From an uncultured Paracoccaceae bacterium (GTDB taxonomy: Bacteria > Pseudomonadota > Alphaproteobacteria > Rhodobacterales > Rhodobacteraceae), in contig CANKYO010000006.1 in assembly GCA_947488175.1 (NCBI GenBank), positions 124,001-188,000 on the forward strand: a stretch of 64,000 bases of DNA. The letters are read 5' to 3'. Below the pieces are notes generated by a model, which saw only the letters and a program-made list of their open reading frames with translations, was not told the origin of the DNA and ran no database searches. Below, piece by piece: positions 7,761 through 15,894 of the stretch. The position numbers and the translations under genes are program-made. Positions within the stretch are counted from its first letter, which is position 1, and the number at the start of each line of letters is the position of its first letter.

Positions 7761-9659
7761 ATGCGACTTTCCGCCCTTCTTCTTCGTCTGTTCGTCTTTG
7801 CGCTGGCCGGTGTCGGCGCATTCTTTGCGGCACGCACAACCGTAACCGTGGTCGAGGAACGGTCAGTGATCGCCGTACAGGATAGCCTTCTGGATAAGGG
7901 CTATGAATGGGCCACGGTGCTGGGCGATGGATTGCAGGTCATCCTCGAAGGGCAGGCCCCGACAGAGGCGGTGCGATTCCGCGCAATCTCTGCCGCCAGC
8001 GAAATGGTCGATGCCAGCCGGGTGATCGACAACCTGTCCGTCGCCGATTCGGAGATCCTCGCCCCCCCGGAATTCGCCATCGAGATCTTGCGCAATGACA
8101 GCGGCGTGTCGCTGATCGGGCTGATCCCCGCCGACACTGACCGAGATGCGCTGGCCGACCGGATCACCGACATCGCCGATGGGCAGCCCGTCACAGATCT
8201 GCTTGAAGTCGGCGATTACCCAACGCCGGCCACATGGCGCGCCGCACTCAATTATTCCTTGCGGGCGCTTGAGATGCTGCCGCGCTCCAAAATTTCGGTA
8301 AATGCAGACCGGGTGGCGGTGAATGCGATCTCTGACAGCCCGGAAGAAAAGCGGCAGTTGGAAACGGCGCTGGCCCGCAATACGCCAGAAGGCGTGCGTC
8401 TGGCCGTCAGCATCAGCGCGCCGCGACCTGTGATTTCCCCCTTCACGACACGCTTTACCATTGACGATGCCGGTCCGCATTTCGACGCCTGCGCTGCCGA
8501 TACCGAAGAGGCGCTGGCGACCATCCTCAAGGCCGCATCAGAGGCAGGTTTCAACCAACGGGCCAATTGCACGCTGGCCTTGGGCGCCCCGTCGCGCACC
8601 TGGGGCGAGGCGGTGGCGATGTCCATCAGCGCCATTGGTGAACTGGGCGGCGGCACCGTCACGATTGCGGACACCGACGTAACGCTGATTGCCCCGCTGG
8701 GCACCGGCCCGGGTACATTCGACGATGTGGTAGGCGAGCTTGAAAACGCCCTGCCAGACGTCTTTGCCCTGACCGCCGAATTGCCGGTGGCCGCCGTGGT
8801 CACGGCCGAAGGGCCACCGCAATTCACCGCCACGCTCAGCCCCGAGGGTCAGGTGCAGCTGCGCGGGCGGATCCCCGACGACGTGACCAATACCGTGGCC
8901 GAAAACTTTGCCTCCGCCAAATTCGGGCAGCGCCAGATCACCATGGGCACCCGGGTCGTTGACGGGCTGCCTGCTGGCTGGTCGGTCCGGGTCCTTGCCG
9001 GGATTGAGGCACTGTCGGAACTGTCCAACGGGGCGGTCATCGTCCAGCCCGACACGGTACAGGTCAGGGGCAACACAGGGAATGAAGATGCCAGTGCGGC
9101 GATATCGCGGCTGCTGATCGAAAAGCTGGGGCAAGGGGCGATCTTTGAAATTGATGTCACTTACGTCGAACAGCTTGATCCCATCGCAGGGCTGCCCACG
9201 CCCGAGGAATGCATCGACCAGATCAAGATCGTGACCGAAAACCGCAAGATCACCTTTGATCCCAGCTCGGCCGATATCTCGGCCTCGGCCCTTGCGGTTG
9301 TGGATGACATCGCCGAAATCCTCAAACGCTGCGGCGATCTGCGCATTCGGGTGGCAGGCTATACCGACAGTCAGGGGCGCGAGGAAATGAACCTCAACCT
9401 GTCGCAACAGCGGGCTGAATCGGTCCTGACAGCGCTGCGCGCCCGTCGGGTTCCTGTCAGCACCTTCGACGCCATCGGATTTGGTGAGGCTGACCCCATC
9501 GCCGATAACGACACCGAAGAAGGCCGCGAGGCGAACCGGCGGATCGAATTCAGCCTGATCATCCCGGAATCGACCGCCGAGGAAACCAGCATACTGGACG
9601 AGATTGCAAGCGAGACGCCAGTGCCCGAAAATGGCACCGACGAAACCGACGGCGAATAG
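7761..9659 (+). CDS. OmpA-domain envelope protein with BON-like repeats
   Basis: A 632-residue protein with an N-terminal membrane anchor or uncleaved signal (about residues 3-24), a long periplasmic region built of repeated segments that look BON-like (for example VSLIGLIPADTDRDALADRI and VQLRGRIPDDVTNTVAENF), and a C-terminal OmpA domain (about residues 495-600) with AGYTDSQGREEMNLNLSQQR and IGFGEADPIADN, which should bind peptidoglycan. The tail after residue 600 is acidic. It probably links the inner membrane to the cell wall. It is followed 14 bases later by a membrane-anchored coiled-coil gene. The exact function is unknown. Confidence 0.85.
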   Translation: MRLSALLLRLFVFALAGVGAFFAARTTVTVVEERSVIAVQDSLLDKGYEWATVLGDGLQVILEGQAPTEAVRFRAISAASEMVDASRVIDNLSVADSEILAPPEFAIEILRNDSGVSLIGLIPADTDRDALADRITDIADGQPVTDLLEVGDYPTPATWRAALNYSLRALEMLPRSKISVNADRVAVNAISDSPEEKRQLETALARNTPEGVRLAVSISAPRPVISPFTTRFTIDDAGPHFDACAADTEEALATILKAASEAGFNQRANCTLALGAPSRTWGEAVAMSISAIGELGGGTVTIADTDVTLIAPLGTGPGTFDDVVGELENALPDVFALTAELPVAAVVTAEGPPQFTATLSPEGQVQLRGRIPDDVTNTVAENFASAKFGQRQITMGTRVVDGLPAGWSVRVLAGIEALSELSNGAVIVQPDTVQVRGNTGNEDASAAISRLLIEKLGQGAIFEIDVTYVEQLDPIAGLPTPEECIDQIKIVTENRKITFDPSSADISASALAVVDDIAEILKRCGDLRIRVAGYTDSQGREEMNLNLSQQRAESVLTALRARRVPVSTFDAIGFGEADPIADNDTEEGREANRRIEFSLIIPESTAEETSILDEIASETPVPENGTDETDGE

Positions 9660-9673
9660 ACAAGGGCAAGACG

Positions 9674-10000
9674 TTGAACAGAACCGAATTCATCCTCGCG
9701 ACCGCCATCATACTTTTCGTGGCTTTTGCCCTGGGCTGGTTTGCCAGTTGGCTGGTCAACCGTTTCACCCGCGTGACCAAGGCCGAAATCGGCGAGTTGG
9801 ACAAGATGGCCCAGGCCCTGCACGAGGCCGAGGAAACCCGTGATCAGGCGATCACCTATCTGCAGCAACGCGAGGCCGAGATGACCAACCAGCTCAGCCA
9901 GACGGAAGCAGAGTTGCGCGCCGCCATGGACGGGCTGCGCGAAGCACGGCACGAAACCGAAGAACTGCGCGCCTATATCGAACGGCAGAACGCAGGTTAG
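9674..10000 (+). CDS. Membrane-anchored coiled-coil protein
   Basis: A 108-residue protein beginning with TTG (no better start is available). Residues 5-27 form one transmembrane helix (ATAIILFVAFALGWFASWLV) and residues 40-105 form a continuous charged coiled coil (EIGELDKMAQALHEAEETRD onward). The architecture resembles small divisome or envelope tethers. It directly follows the OmpA-domain gene and is likely co-transcribed with it, so a structural partnership at the envelope is plausible but not shown by the sequence. Confidence 0.7.
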   Translation: MNRTEFILATAIILFVAFALGWFASWLVNRFTRVTKAEIGELDKMAQALHEAEETRDQAITYLQQREAEMTNQLSQTEAELRAAMDGLREARHETEELRAYIERQNAG

Positions 10001-10085
10001 GTCCGACGCCCTTCAAGCACAGTGAACGATCAGCAATCCATCATCGGTCGTCTGCTGGGGGTGGACATAGCGGCTTTGGCCGCCC

Positions 10086-10361
10086 TTAGCTGTTGAGGTC
10101 TTCAACCACAATCGGCCCGGCGGCAATGCAATCCGCCCCTTCGCATGTCAGCTTGTCTGCGGGCAGCCGCATTTCGACACCGTTGACCGCGATGATGTAT
10201 AAGTTGTCTTCGAACCCGACGAATTCGCCTTGGAAACGGACGGTCTGATCCAGCGATGTCAGGGTGATTTCGCCCGCTGACAGTGCAGCAGGGGCCAGCG
10301 CCAGACCGGTCATCAGTGTTGTGCGGGCGATGCGGCCAAAGGCAGTAAGGGGGGTCTTCAT
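10086..10361 (-). CDS. Small secreted one-domain protein (paralogue of 10580-10846)
   Basis: A 91-residue precursor. The ATG at 10361 with an AAGGA ribosome binding site was chosen over a longer extension. Residues 1-30 form a signal peptide ending near ALSAGE. The mature part (EITLTSLDQTVRFQGEFVGF, then a cysteine pair CEGADC) resembles the N-terminal domain found in front of PstS- or OmpA-type periplasmic proteins of Rhodobacterales, here as a stand-alone unit. Two cysteines likely form a disulphide. A homologous gene lies 218 bases upstream on the same strand. Ligand unknown. Confidence 0.75.
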   Translation of the reverse strand: MKTPLTAFGRIARTTLMTGLALAPAALSAGEITLTSLDQTVRFQGEFVGFEDNLYIIAVNGVEMRLPADKLTCEGADCIAAGPIVVEDLNS

Positions 10362-10536
10362 GGCAGGGTATCCTTTTCTTTGGGCCACCCTGTCCGCCAG
10401 TTTCACGGCATTTTTGCGGCAAATCAGCCAGCAAATACATCTTAAATTGGGCTTTTTGGCTCTGCCCAAAAGCACCGATTCCCGCACGGCAACAAACACC
10501 CTTGCGATGGCTTAGTTGTTCGCCTGCGGAAACGAT

Positions 10537-10567
10537 TATCGGCCCTCCATGCGCTGCAGGGCCGATA
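10537..10567. terminator. Strong hairpin downstream of small secreted gene
   Basis: TATCGGCCCT and AGGGCCGATA form a perfect 10-base stem around an 11-base loop, 13 bases beyond the stop of the leftward gene at 10580. There is no clear T run after it on the minus strand, so it may act as a transcript-end stabiliser rather than a classic intrinsic terminator. Confidence 0.55.
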
Positions 10568-10579
10568 CGTCAGGGATGA

Positions 10580-10846
10580 TCAGCCGTTGGCCTCCGCCGT
10601 CGCAACAGGCTCGAACTTCAGACAATTCGTGCCCACACAGTTCATTTTCGCAGCCGATACGCGCATCTCGATCCCATTAATGGTGATGACGTAGGTGTCG
10701 ATCTCAAAACCGACATACTCACCAATCAACCGTACCGTATTGTCGGGTGATGTCAGGATGATTTCGTTGGCCTTGGCGGTCATCGGCAACAGCGCCAAAC
10801 CTGCAACTGCCGCCATCCGCGACAAAGAAGCGATACTCGTTAACAT
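10580..10846 (-). CDS. Small secreted one-domain protein (paralogue of 10086-10361)
   Basis: An 88-residue precursor with a signal peptide (cleavage near TAKANE) and a mature domain EIILTSPDNTVRLIGEYVGF followed by INGIEMRV and a CVGTNC cysteine pair. It aligns directly with its neighbour at 10086-10361, sharing EIxLTSxDxTVRxxGExVGF, the NGxEMR block and the C-x4-C pair. The ATG at 10846 was chosen because AAGGAACC lies just upstream. Duplicate genes of a lone domain normally fused to larger periplasmic proteins suggest a carbohydrate- or envelope-binding role, which is inference only. Confidence 0.75.
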   Translation of the reverse strand: MLTSIASLSRMAAVAGLALLPMTAKANEIILTSPDNTVRLIGEYVGFEIDTYVITINGIEMRVSAAKMNCVGTNCLKFEPVATAEANG

Positions 10847-10888
10847 AAACTGGTTCCTTACTACATGACCGCATCGGGCCAAACACTG

Positions 10889-10906
10889 ATACTTTTACAC
10901 AAGTAT
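10889..10906. promoter_or_regulatory. Inverted repeat upstream of small secreted gene
   Basis: ATACTT and AAGTAT form 6-base arms around TTACAC, 43 bases upstream of the start at 10846. The position fits an operator for that gene; the regulator is unknown. Confidence 0.3.
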
Positions 10907-11088
10907 GAACTATTGGCTGTGATTTTCAGCACAAAAGCTAACTTAAGGTTAACATGACCAGCGCACGCCGCGTCAAACCGGCGAAATTGGCGCGAGGGGT
11001 CCGACGTTTTGCCGACGTAAATCCGACGCGATGCCGACCGGCCTTTCTGACCAGAACCCCAGTGTTAACTGATGATTCGCTAAATACG

Positions 11089-11159
11089 GCGAAAACCCGG
11101 TGTTGCGTGCGTTCGCAGCCCCCCACCGAACGTTGCGCGCCGCCCCCTTTCACTTGCCC
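11089..11159 (+). ncRNA. C-rich foldable element, copy A (asd leader)
   Basis: This stretch shares ordered blocks with 21821-21895: GCGAAA, then CGGTGTTGCG (10 of 10 identical), then AGCCCCC(C)ACC, then 19 bases, then CTTTCxCTTGxCC. Here CGTTCG (11110-11115) and CGAACG (11127-11132) form a hairpin whose loop exposes CAGCCCCCCAC. It ends about 45 bases before the asd start, so it could be a leader element, an sRNA, or a dispersed repeat. Strand is assigned by the C-rich loop and is uncertain. Confidence 0.4.
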
Positions 11160-11204
11160 GCGTTGCGCGGTAATAGGCCCCACTTGCAACCAAGGAGCCA
11201 GCCA

Positions 11205-12227
11205 ATGGGCTATCGAATCGTCGTCGCAGGTGCCACGGGCAATGTGGGCCGCGAAATGCTGAATATCCTTCACGAACGGGCCTTTCCCGTTGATGAAATT
11301 GTAGCACTTGCCAGCCGTAAATCGCTGGGCAGCGAGGTCAGCTTTGGCGATAAAACTCTGAAAACCCAGGACCTTGATACGTTTGACTTCACCGGCTGGG
11401 ATATCGCGCTCTTTGCCATCGGATCGGACGCGACCAAGACTTATGCGCCCAAGGCGGCCAAGGCCGGCTGCGTGGTCATCGATAACTCATCGCTGTATCG
11501 CTATGACGCAGATGTGCCGCTGATCGTGCCAGAGGTGAATGCCGACGCGATCCACGGCTATGCCAAGAAAAACATCATTGCGAACCCGAATTGTTCGACC
11601 GCGCAGATGGTTGTGGCGCTCAAGCCGCTGCACGACCGCGCCCGGATTAAACGTGTAGTGGTAAGCACTTACCAATCCGTGTCCGGCGCCGGCAAAGGCG
11701 GCATTGATGAGCTGTGGGACCAGACAAAATCGATCTACAACCCCACTGACGACAAGCCGCCCAAGCAGTTCACCAAGCAAATCGCCTTCAACGTGATCCC
11801 GCATATCGACAAGTTCATGGATAGCGGCGAGACCAAGGAAGAATGGAAAATGGTGGCCGAGACGAAAAAGATCGTCGATCCCTCCATTAAGGTCACAGCA
11901 ACCTGTGTGCGTGTACCAGTCTTCGTGGGTCACTCCGAGGCTGTGAATATCGAGTTCGAGGATTTCCTGGACGAGGATGAAGCCCGCGACATCCTGCGCG
12001 AGGCCCCCGGCGTGATGGTCATCGACAAACGCGAGGATGGCGGCTACGTCACCCCCGTCGAATGTGTAGGCGACTTTGCGACCTTCATCAGCCGGATCCG
12101 TCAGGACAGCACAATCGACAACGGGCTGAACCTGTGGTGCGTGTCCGACAACCTGCGCAAGGGTGCGGCGCTGAATGCAGTGCAAATTGCCGAGACCCTT
12201 GGACGGGAATGCCTGAAAAAAGGCTAA
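11205..12227 (+). CDS. asd: Aspartate-semialdehyde dehydrogenase
   Basis: Reduces aspartyl phosphate to aspartate semialdehyde with NADPH, the branch point to lysine, methionine, threonine and diaminopimelate. The 340-residue protein begins with the Rossmann motif VVAGATGNVGREML and carries the catalytic cysteine in NPNCSTAQM, with downstream RVPVFVGHSEAVNIEF. The ATG at 11205 is preceded by CAAGGAGCC; longer in-frame starts are rejected because the Rossmann motif begins at residue 5. It is followed by an intrinsic terminator. The leader contains the conserved C-rich element copy A. Confidence 0.96.
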   Translation: MGYRIVVAGATGNVGREMLNILHERAFPVDEIVALASRKSLGSEVSFGDKTLKTQDLDTFDFTGWDIALFAIGSDATKTYAPKAAKAGCVVIDNSSLYRYDADVPLIVPEVNADAIHGYAKKNIIANPNCSTAQMVVALKPLHDRARIKRVVVSTYQSVSGAGKGGIDELWDQTKSIYNPTDDKPPKQFTKQIAFNVIPHIDKFMDSGETKEEWKMVAETKKIVDPSIKVTATCVRVPVFVGHSEAVNIEFEDFLDEDEARDILREAPGVMVIDKREDGGYVTPVECVGDFATFISRIRQDSTIDNGLNLWCVSDNLRKGAALNAVQIAETLGRECLKKG

Positions 12228-12249
12228 CCTAACCCTTTGATTTTATTGC

Positions 12250-12275
12250 GGGGCGTCCAGCGGGCGCCCCTTTTT
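12250..12275 (+). terminator. Intrinsic terminator after asd
   Basis: GGGGCG (12250-12255) pairs with CGCCCC (12265-12270) around a 9-base loop and is followed at once by TTTTT (12271-12275). It lies 23 bases after the asd stop, in the right orientation. Confidence 0.85.
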
Positions 12276-12370
12276 GTTTCGATCTGTCAGCTTTCGTGAA
12301 GCCCGTCCGCGACGGAAACAGCAAAGCCCACCGTTCAATCCGCATATCCCAAAAAAGAGGAGTCACGGAT

Positions 12371-12640
12371 ATGAAAACGACAACGGTTCTGCTCTGCGCG
12401 GCAGTCACAATCGCCCTGCCCGCAACGACCTTTGCCGATGGTCACCGCAATCTTGATCGGATCGAAGACCGGATTGACCGCATCGAAAGCCGCCGCGACG
12501 AACGGGTTGATCTGGGCCCGCGCGACGTCATCGAGGATCGTATCGACCGGGCCGAAAGCGTGCTTGACCGCGCCGGTATCGAAAACACGCCGCGCATCGA
12601 CCGGCACGAGCGGCGCAGCTGGTGGCGGCGCTGGCACTAA
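12371..12640 (+). CDS. Small secreted protein with charged heptad-like repeats
   Basis: An 89-residue precursor with a clean signal peptide (residues 1-23, cleavage after TTFA). The mature chain is a run of charged helical repeats: RIEDRIDRIESRRDERVD, then VIEDRIDRAESVLDRAG, with the unit xIEDRIDRxES recurring, and it ends in an arginine/tryptophan cluster (RRSWWRRWH). The ATG has a GAGGAG ribosome binding site 11 bases upstream. No family recognised. A periplasmic helical or cation-binding peptide is possible. It sits alone between the asd terminator and the DUF4139 gene. Confidence 0.75.
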   Translation: MKTTTVLLCAAVTIALPATTFADGHRNLDRIEDRIDRIESRRDERVDLGPRDVIEDRIDRAESVLDRAGIENTPRIDRHERRSWWRRWH

Positions 12641-12774
12641 CAGATTATGGCCCTGCGCATGTTGCAGGGCCTGACAACCACTACTCTGAAAAATAATCGC
12701 ATTGCGACCAAGGATTGGCACCTGCGTCCCGTCAAAGCTATATCAATGACGAGCGACATTTGCAGGAGAACCCG

Positions 12775-14439
12775 ATGCTTCGCCCTTTCCTTACGACCAG
12801 CCTGATCGCGCTGACCGCGCCCGCCTTTGCCGACACCTTCACCGCTGATGCGCGTGTCGATACGGTAACCATCTATCCCGGCGTAGCCACGATCATGCGT
12901 CAGATCACGCTGGATCTGCCCGCGGGACGGCACGAGATTATCGTGCCCGATCTGCCTGAAAACCTGAATGCCCAAGGCTTGCGGCTCGCGGCACCTGATG
13001 GCGTTCAGGTCGGTGCCGTGAACCTCGCCTATGATCGGCTGCCGGTCACCCCCGACCAGACGTCGCCCCAGATCGTTGCCGCCAAGGAAGAGGTCGAGCG
13101 ACTGGAAGATATCCTGCGCCAACGTGATGTTTCCATTGCTGAAATCCGGTTGCGCGTGAAAGCGGCAGAAGAACAGGTGGCGTTTTTGCAAAGCCTGTCG
13201 CAGGCCAGCGCGGGCGAAACCCTGACCGCCTCTGCCATCGCCGACATTCAGGCGCTGGCCCAGATGGTCGGCACCGAAACACTGCGCGTCCGGCAAGAGG
13301 CATTTGCCGCCGAGGAAGAGGCCAAGGCGGCGGAGCGCGCCCGGGAAGATGATGTCGAGGCGCTCGACGATGCCCGGCGCGCATTGGCCGCCCTGATGGC
13401 CCCGGAAAGTGACGGGTCCGTCCTGACCTTCACGCTGGACGCGGCAGAGGCGGGTGAGGTCACTGTTGATATCAGCACATTGGAAGGTTACGCCAACTGG
13501 TCGCCGGTCTATGACCTGCGGCTGACCACTGGCGACGCGCCGCAACTGGGTATCGACCGGTCGGTCGTCGTCAGCCAGCAGACAGGGCAGGATTGGTTGG
13601 ATGTAAAGCTTGTGCTGTCGACCGCCCGCCCCGGTGAACAGATTGCCCCTGGCGGGGTCTGGGCGCCGTTGCGCCGGATTATCTCGGAGGAAGAGCTGGA
13701 GCGCGACCGGCGCGAGGTCTTTATGATGGACGAAGCCCCGATGATGTCGCGGTCGGTGGGTGCCGTCGCGGCCGCCCCGATGGAAATGGCCGAGCAGGAA
13801 TTCAAGGCGACGGCGAATTTCAGCGGGGCATCAGTGACTTACACCTATCCGGGCACTGTCGATATCCGCAACGGGGTCGAGGATCTGCGCCTGCCGCTGG
13901 ATCAGTTGAACCTGGAGGCCGAGGTCTGGGCCGAGGCTGTGCCAAGCCGCGACAGCATTGCGTATCGGATGGCCGAGTTCACCAACACCACGCCAGAGCT
14001 GTTGCTGCCAGGACAGGCCCTGCTCTTTGCCGATGGCACCATGATCGGGTTCAGCCAGTTGCCGCTTCTGGCCGCAGGGGCTGAGACGGAGATGGGATTT
14101 GGCCCGCTTGACGGCATCGTGCTGACCCGCGCCACGCCCAACAAGAGCGAAGGCGAACGGGGCGTCTTTTCCAGCGCCAATCAGCTGACAGAACAGGCGA
14201 TCATGAGTGTCGAAAACCTGACCGGGCAGGATTGGGATGTGCTGTTGCGCGACGCGATCCCCTATTCCGAACAGGACGATCTGGAAGTGACATATGAGGC
14301 CAGCCCACGCGTGACGCGGACCAATCCCGAAGGGCAGCGCGGCATTCTGGAATGGGATCTGACAGTGCCAGCGGGCGAAAAGCAGGAGGTCACACTGGAC
14401 TATACGCTGACCTGGCCCAACGGCTATGTGCTGCAATAA
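12775..14439 (+). CDS. DUF4139 domain protein (mucoidy-inhibitor-like), periplasmic
   Basis: A 554-residue protein with a signal peptide (residues 1-20, cleavage after PAFA), an N-terminal DUF4140 domain (VDTVTIYPGVATIMRQITLD), a coiled-coil stretch (about residues 100-210, rich in Glu/Ala/Arg) and a large C-terminal DUF4139 domain (EGYANWSPVYDLRL, WLDVKLVLSTARP). This is the MuiA-like architecture. The biochemical role of this family is not established. The ATG at 12775 follows TGCAGGAGAAC. It converges on sbtB across a perfect palindrome. Confidence 0.88.
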   Translation: MLRPFLTTSLIALTAPAFADTFTADARVDTVTIYPGVATIMRQITLDLPAGRHEIIVPDLPENLNAQGLRLAAPDGVQVGAVNLAYDRLPVTPDQTSPQIVAAKEEVERLEDILRQRDVSIAEIRLRVKAAEEQVAFLQSLSQASAGETLTASAIADIQALAQMVGTETLRVRQEAFAAEEEAKAAERAREDDVEALDDARRALAALMAPESDGSVLTFTLDAAEAGEVTVDISTLEGYANWSPVYDLRLTTGDAPQLGIDRSVVVSQQTGQDWLDVKLVLSTARPGEQIAPGGVWAPLRRIISEEELERDRREVFMMDEAPMMSRSVGAVAAAPMEMAEQEFKATANFSGASVTYTYPGTVDIRNGVEDLRLPLDQLNLEAEVWAEAVPSRDSIAYRMAEFTNTTPELLLPGQALLFADGTMIGFSQLPLLAAGAETEMGFGPLDGIVLTRATPNKSEGERGVFSSANQLTEQAIMSVENLTGQDWDVLLRDAIPYSEQDDLEVTYEASPRVTRTNPEGQRGILEWDLTVPAGEKQEVTLDYTLTWPNGYVLQ

Positions 14440-14460
14440 TCGCCGGCAGACACCACAATG

Positions 14461-14486
14461 TAAGATGGGTTTAAACCCATCTTACC
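14461..14486. repeat. Convergent-junction palindrome, copy 1
   Basis: GATGGGTTT and AAACCCATC meet as a perfect palindrome that extends to 26 bases (14460-14485), followed by CGGCGG. It sits between the stops of two converging genes (14439 and 14503). Related copies occur at 47119, 48798 and 58963. Confidence 0.8.
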
Positions 14487-14502
14487 GGCGGCTCTGTTGC
14501 GT

Positions 14503-14811
14503 CTAAAACCGTTCGGCGCGCAAGACCTGCGCGTCGGTGATGCTGACCACGCCGATATGTTTTTCGACAACAGCAAAGGCCGCCTCCAGCAGACCGTCCA
14601 GCCGCTCGGGCTTGATCAGGCAGACCACTGCCACCATGCCGGATTGCCCCACTTGCCCTGCCCTGCTCCATTGTCCGGATCGCCCTGATCCGCCGCGCAC
14701 CGGCAGGATAGTGTAGCCGGTCACCCCGGCCTCCGTCAGGGCTTTGGTCAACCGGCGTTCCAAAGGCGCCTCGATCACGATTTCGACCCGTTTTGCGGTA
14801 TGCGTTTCCAT
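14503..14811 (-). CDS. sbtB: PII-like protein of SbtB type
   Basis: A 102-residue PII-fold protein. It lies directly after sbtA with a 1-base gap, its GGAGG ribosome binding site being inside the sbtA 3' end. The chain begins VEIVIEAPLERRLTKALTEA (core strand and helix), carries a glycine/serine-rich T-loop at about residues 36-60 (RGGSGRSGQWSRAGQVGQSG) and ends with VVSITDAQVLRAERF. In cyanobacteria SbtB binds adenyl nucleotides and gates the bicarbonate transporter SbtA; gene order and T-loop support the same pairing here. Confidence 0.87.
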   Translation of the reverse strand: METHTAKRVEIVIEAPLERRLTKALTEAGVTGYTILPVRGGSGRSGQWSRAGQVGQSGMVAVVCLIKPERLDGLLEAAFAVVEKHIGVVSITDAQVLRAERF

Positions 14812-14812
14812 G

Positions 14813-15790
14813 TCAGCCTCCGGTCACGATTTGGGCGATGGCCAGGTAAAGCGGGATGCCCAGCGTCAGGTTAAACGGGAACGTCACCCCAAGCGAGAGG
14901 GTGAGGTAGATCGACGGGTTCGCCTCTGGCAAGGCAACCCGCATGGCCGCAGGCACCGCGATATAGCTGGCCGAGGCCGACAGCACCATCAACAGCACAG
15001 TCCCGCCCAGCGACAAGCCGATCAACACGCCCAGCGTCAACCCGATTGTGGCACTTATCAGCGGCATCAGAATGGCAAAGCTGACAGCGCCCAGCCCCAA
15101 AACGCCCCGCGACTGCCGCAGCCCTCGGCCCGCGATCAACCCCATATCCAGCAGGAACAGGCATAGCACGCCTTTGAAAGGCGCCACGATGAAGGAACTG
15201 ATTTCTTCCAGCCCTTTCTCGCCCGTGACCGCCCCGATAAAGAACGCCCCGACCAGCAACACGATGGAGCCGTTCAGCAGAAGCTCGCGGATCAGCCCCG
15301 GTTCCATTTTTCCGCCGTCACCACCGCGCGCCACAAGCCAAAGTGCGGACAGGATTGCAGGCGCCTCCATCGCGGCTGCTACAGCAACCATATACCCTTC
15401 GGCCTCGATCAGCCGCCCTTCCAGAACAGAGGTTCCCGCCACGAAGGTCACAATGCTGATGGATCCGTAATGGGCCGCAACCGCCGCTGCATCGATACGT
15501 GACAAACCAGTCATCAACTTGAGCAGTGCAAAGGCAATGAGCGGCAGACCAAAGGACAGCCCCAGACCTGCAATAATCGTCAGGATCAGCGTCGTATCCA
15601 CCCCATGCGCGCTGACCGCCACGCCGCCCTTGAAGCCGATAGCGAACAGCAGATAGATCGACATGCCCTTCGCCACGGCCTCGGGGATAGTCAGGTCGGA
15701 CCGGGCCAGTGCCGCTGCCAATCCCAGCGCAAAGCTGAGGATGATCGGCGAGATCAGGTTCGCCCCGGCCAGTGAGAGTATTTCGTTCAT
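14813..15790 (-). CDS. sbtA: Sodium-dependent bicarbonate transporter SbtA family
   Basis: A 325-residue inner-membrane permease with about ten hydrophobic helices. The start MNEILSLAGANLISPIILSF and the block AIGFKGGVAVSAHG are typical of SbtA (formerly DUF897), as are the GSISIVTFVAGTSVLE motif and the SASYIAVPAAMR motif in the second half, which form the substrate and sodium sites. It is translationally close to sbtB. An inverted repeat lies 33 bases upstream. A beta carbonic anhydrase lies further upstream on the same strand, which suggests bicarbonate supply for anaplerotic carboxylation rather than autotrophy. Confidence 0.9.
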   Translation of the reverse strand: MNEILSLAGANLISPIILSFALGLAAALARSDLTIPEAVAKGMSIYLLFAIGFKGGVAVSAHGVDTTLILTIIAGLGLSFGLPLIAFALLKLMTGLSRIDAAAVAAHYGSISIVTFVAGTSVLEGRLIEAEGYMVAVAAAMEAPAILSALWLVARGGDGGKMEPGLIRELLLNGSIVLLVGAFFIGAVTGEKGLEEISSFIVAPFKGVLCLFLLDMGLIAGRGLRQSRGVLGLGAVSFAILMPLISATIGLTLGVLIGLSLGGTVLLMVLSASASYIAVPAAMRVALPEANPSIYLTLSLGVTFPFNLTLGIPLYLAIAQIVTGG

Positions 15791-15822
15791 CGCCCGCTCC
15801 CGTTCAGGTTTCGTGCTTCATG

Positions 15823-15840
15823 ATTGAACCTCCGTTCAAT
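15823..15840. promoter_or_regulatory. Inverted repeat upstream of sbtA
   Basis: ATTGAAC and GTTCAAT are perfect 7-base arms around CTCC, 33 bases upstream of the sbtA start. The TGAAC-N4-GTTCA design is typical of TetR-type operators. It is the only strong dyad in the 104-base gap between sbtA and the hydrolase gene. Confidence 0.5.
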
Positions 15841-15894
15841 GACAAGAGACAGCAGCAAAAGCAACGTCAACGCGGAATGGCGACAGGGGCGGGC

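Larger units (their letters stand above)
10847..11204. other. 358-base intergenic region between divergent genes
   Basis: No gene-sized frame is credible here. The left part is AT-rich and carries the likely promoter of the leftward secreted-protein gene, including an inverted repeat at 10889-10906 and an imperfect palindrome TAACTTAAGGTTA near 10939. The right part is GC-rich and holds the C-rich foldable element at 11089-11159, then the CAAGGAGCC ribosome binding site of asd. Confidence 0.6.

Noticed and set aside
10264-10515. 83-codon plus-strand frame over the small secreted gene
   Set aside because: Antisense to a gene with a signal peptide and a paralogue; no support.
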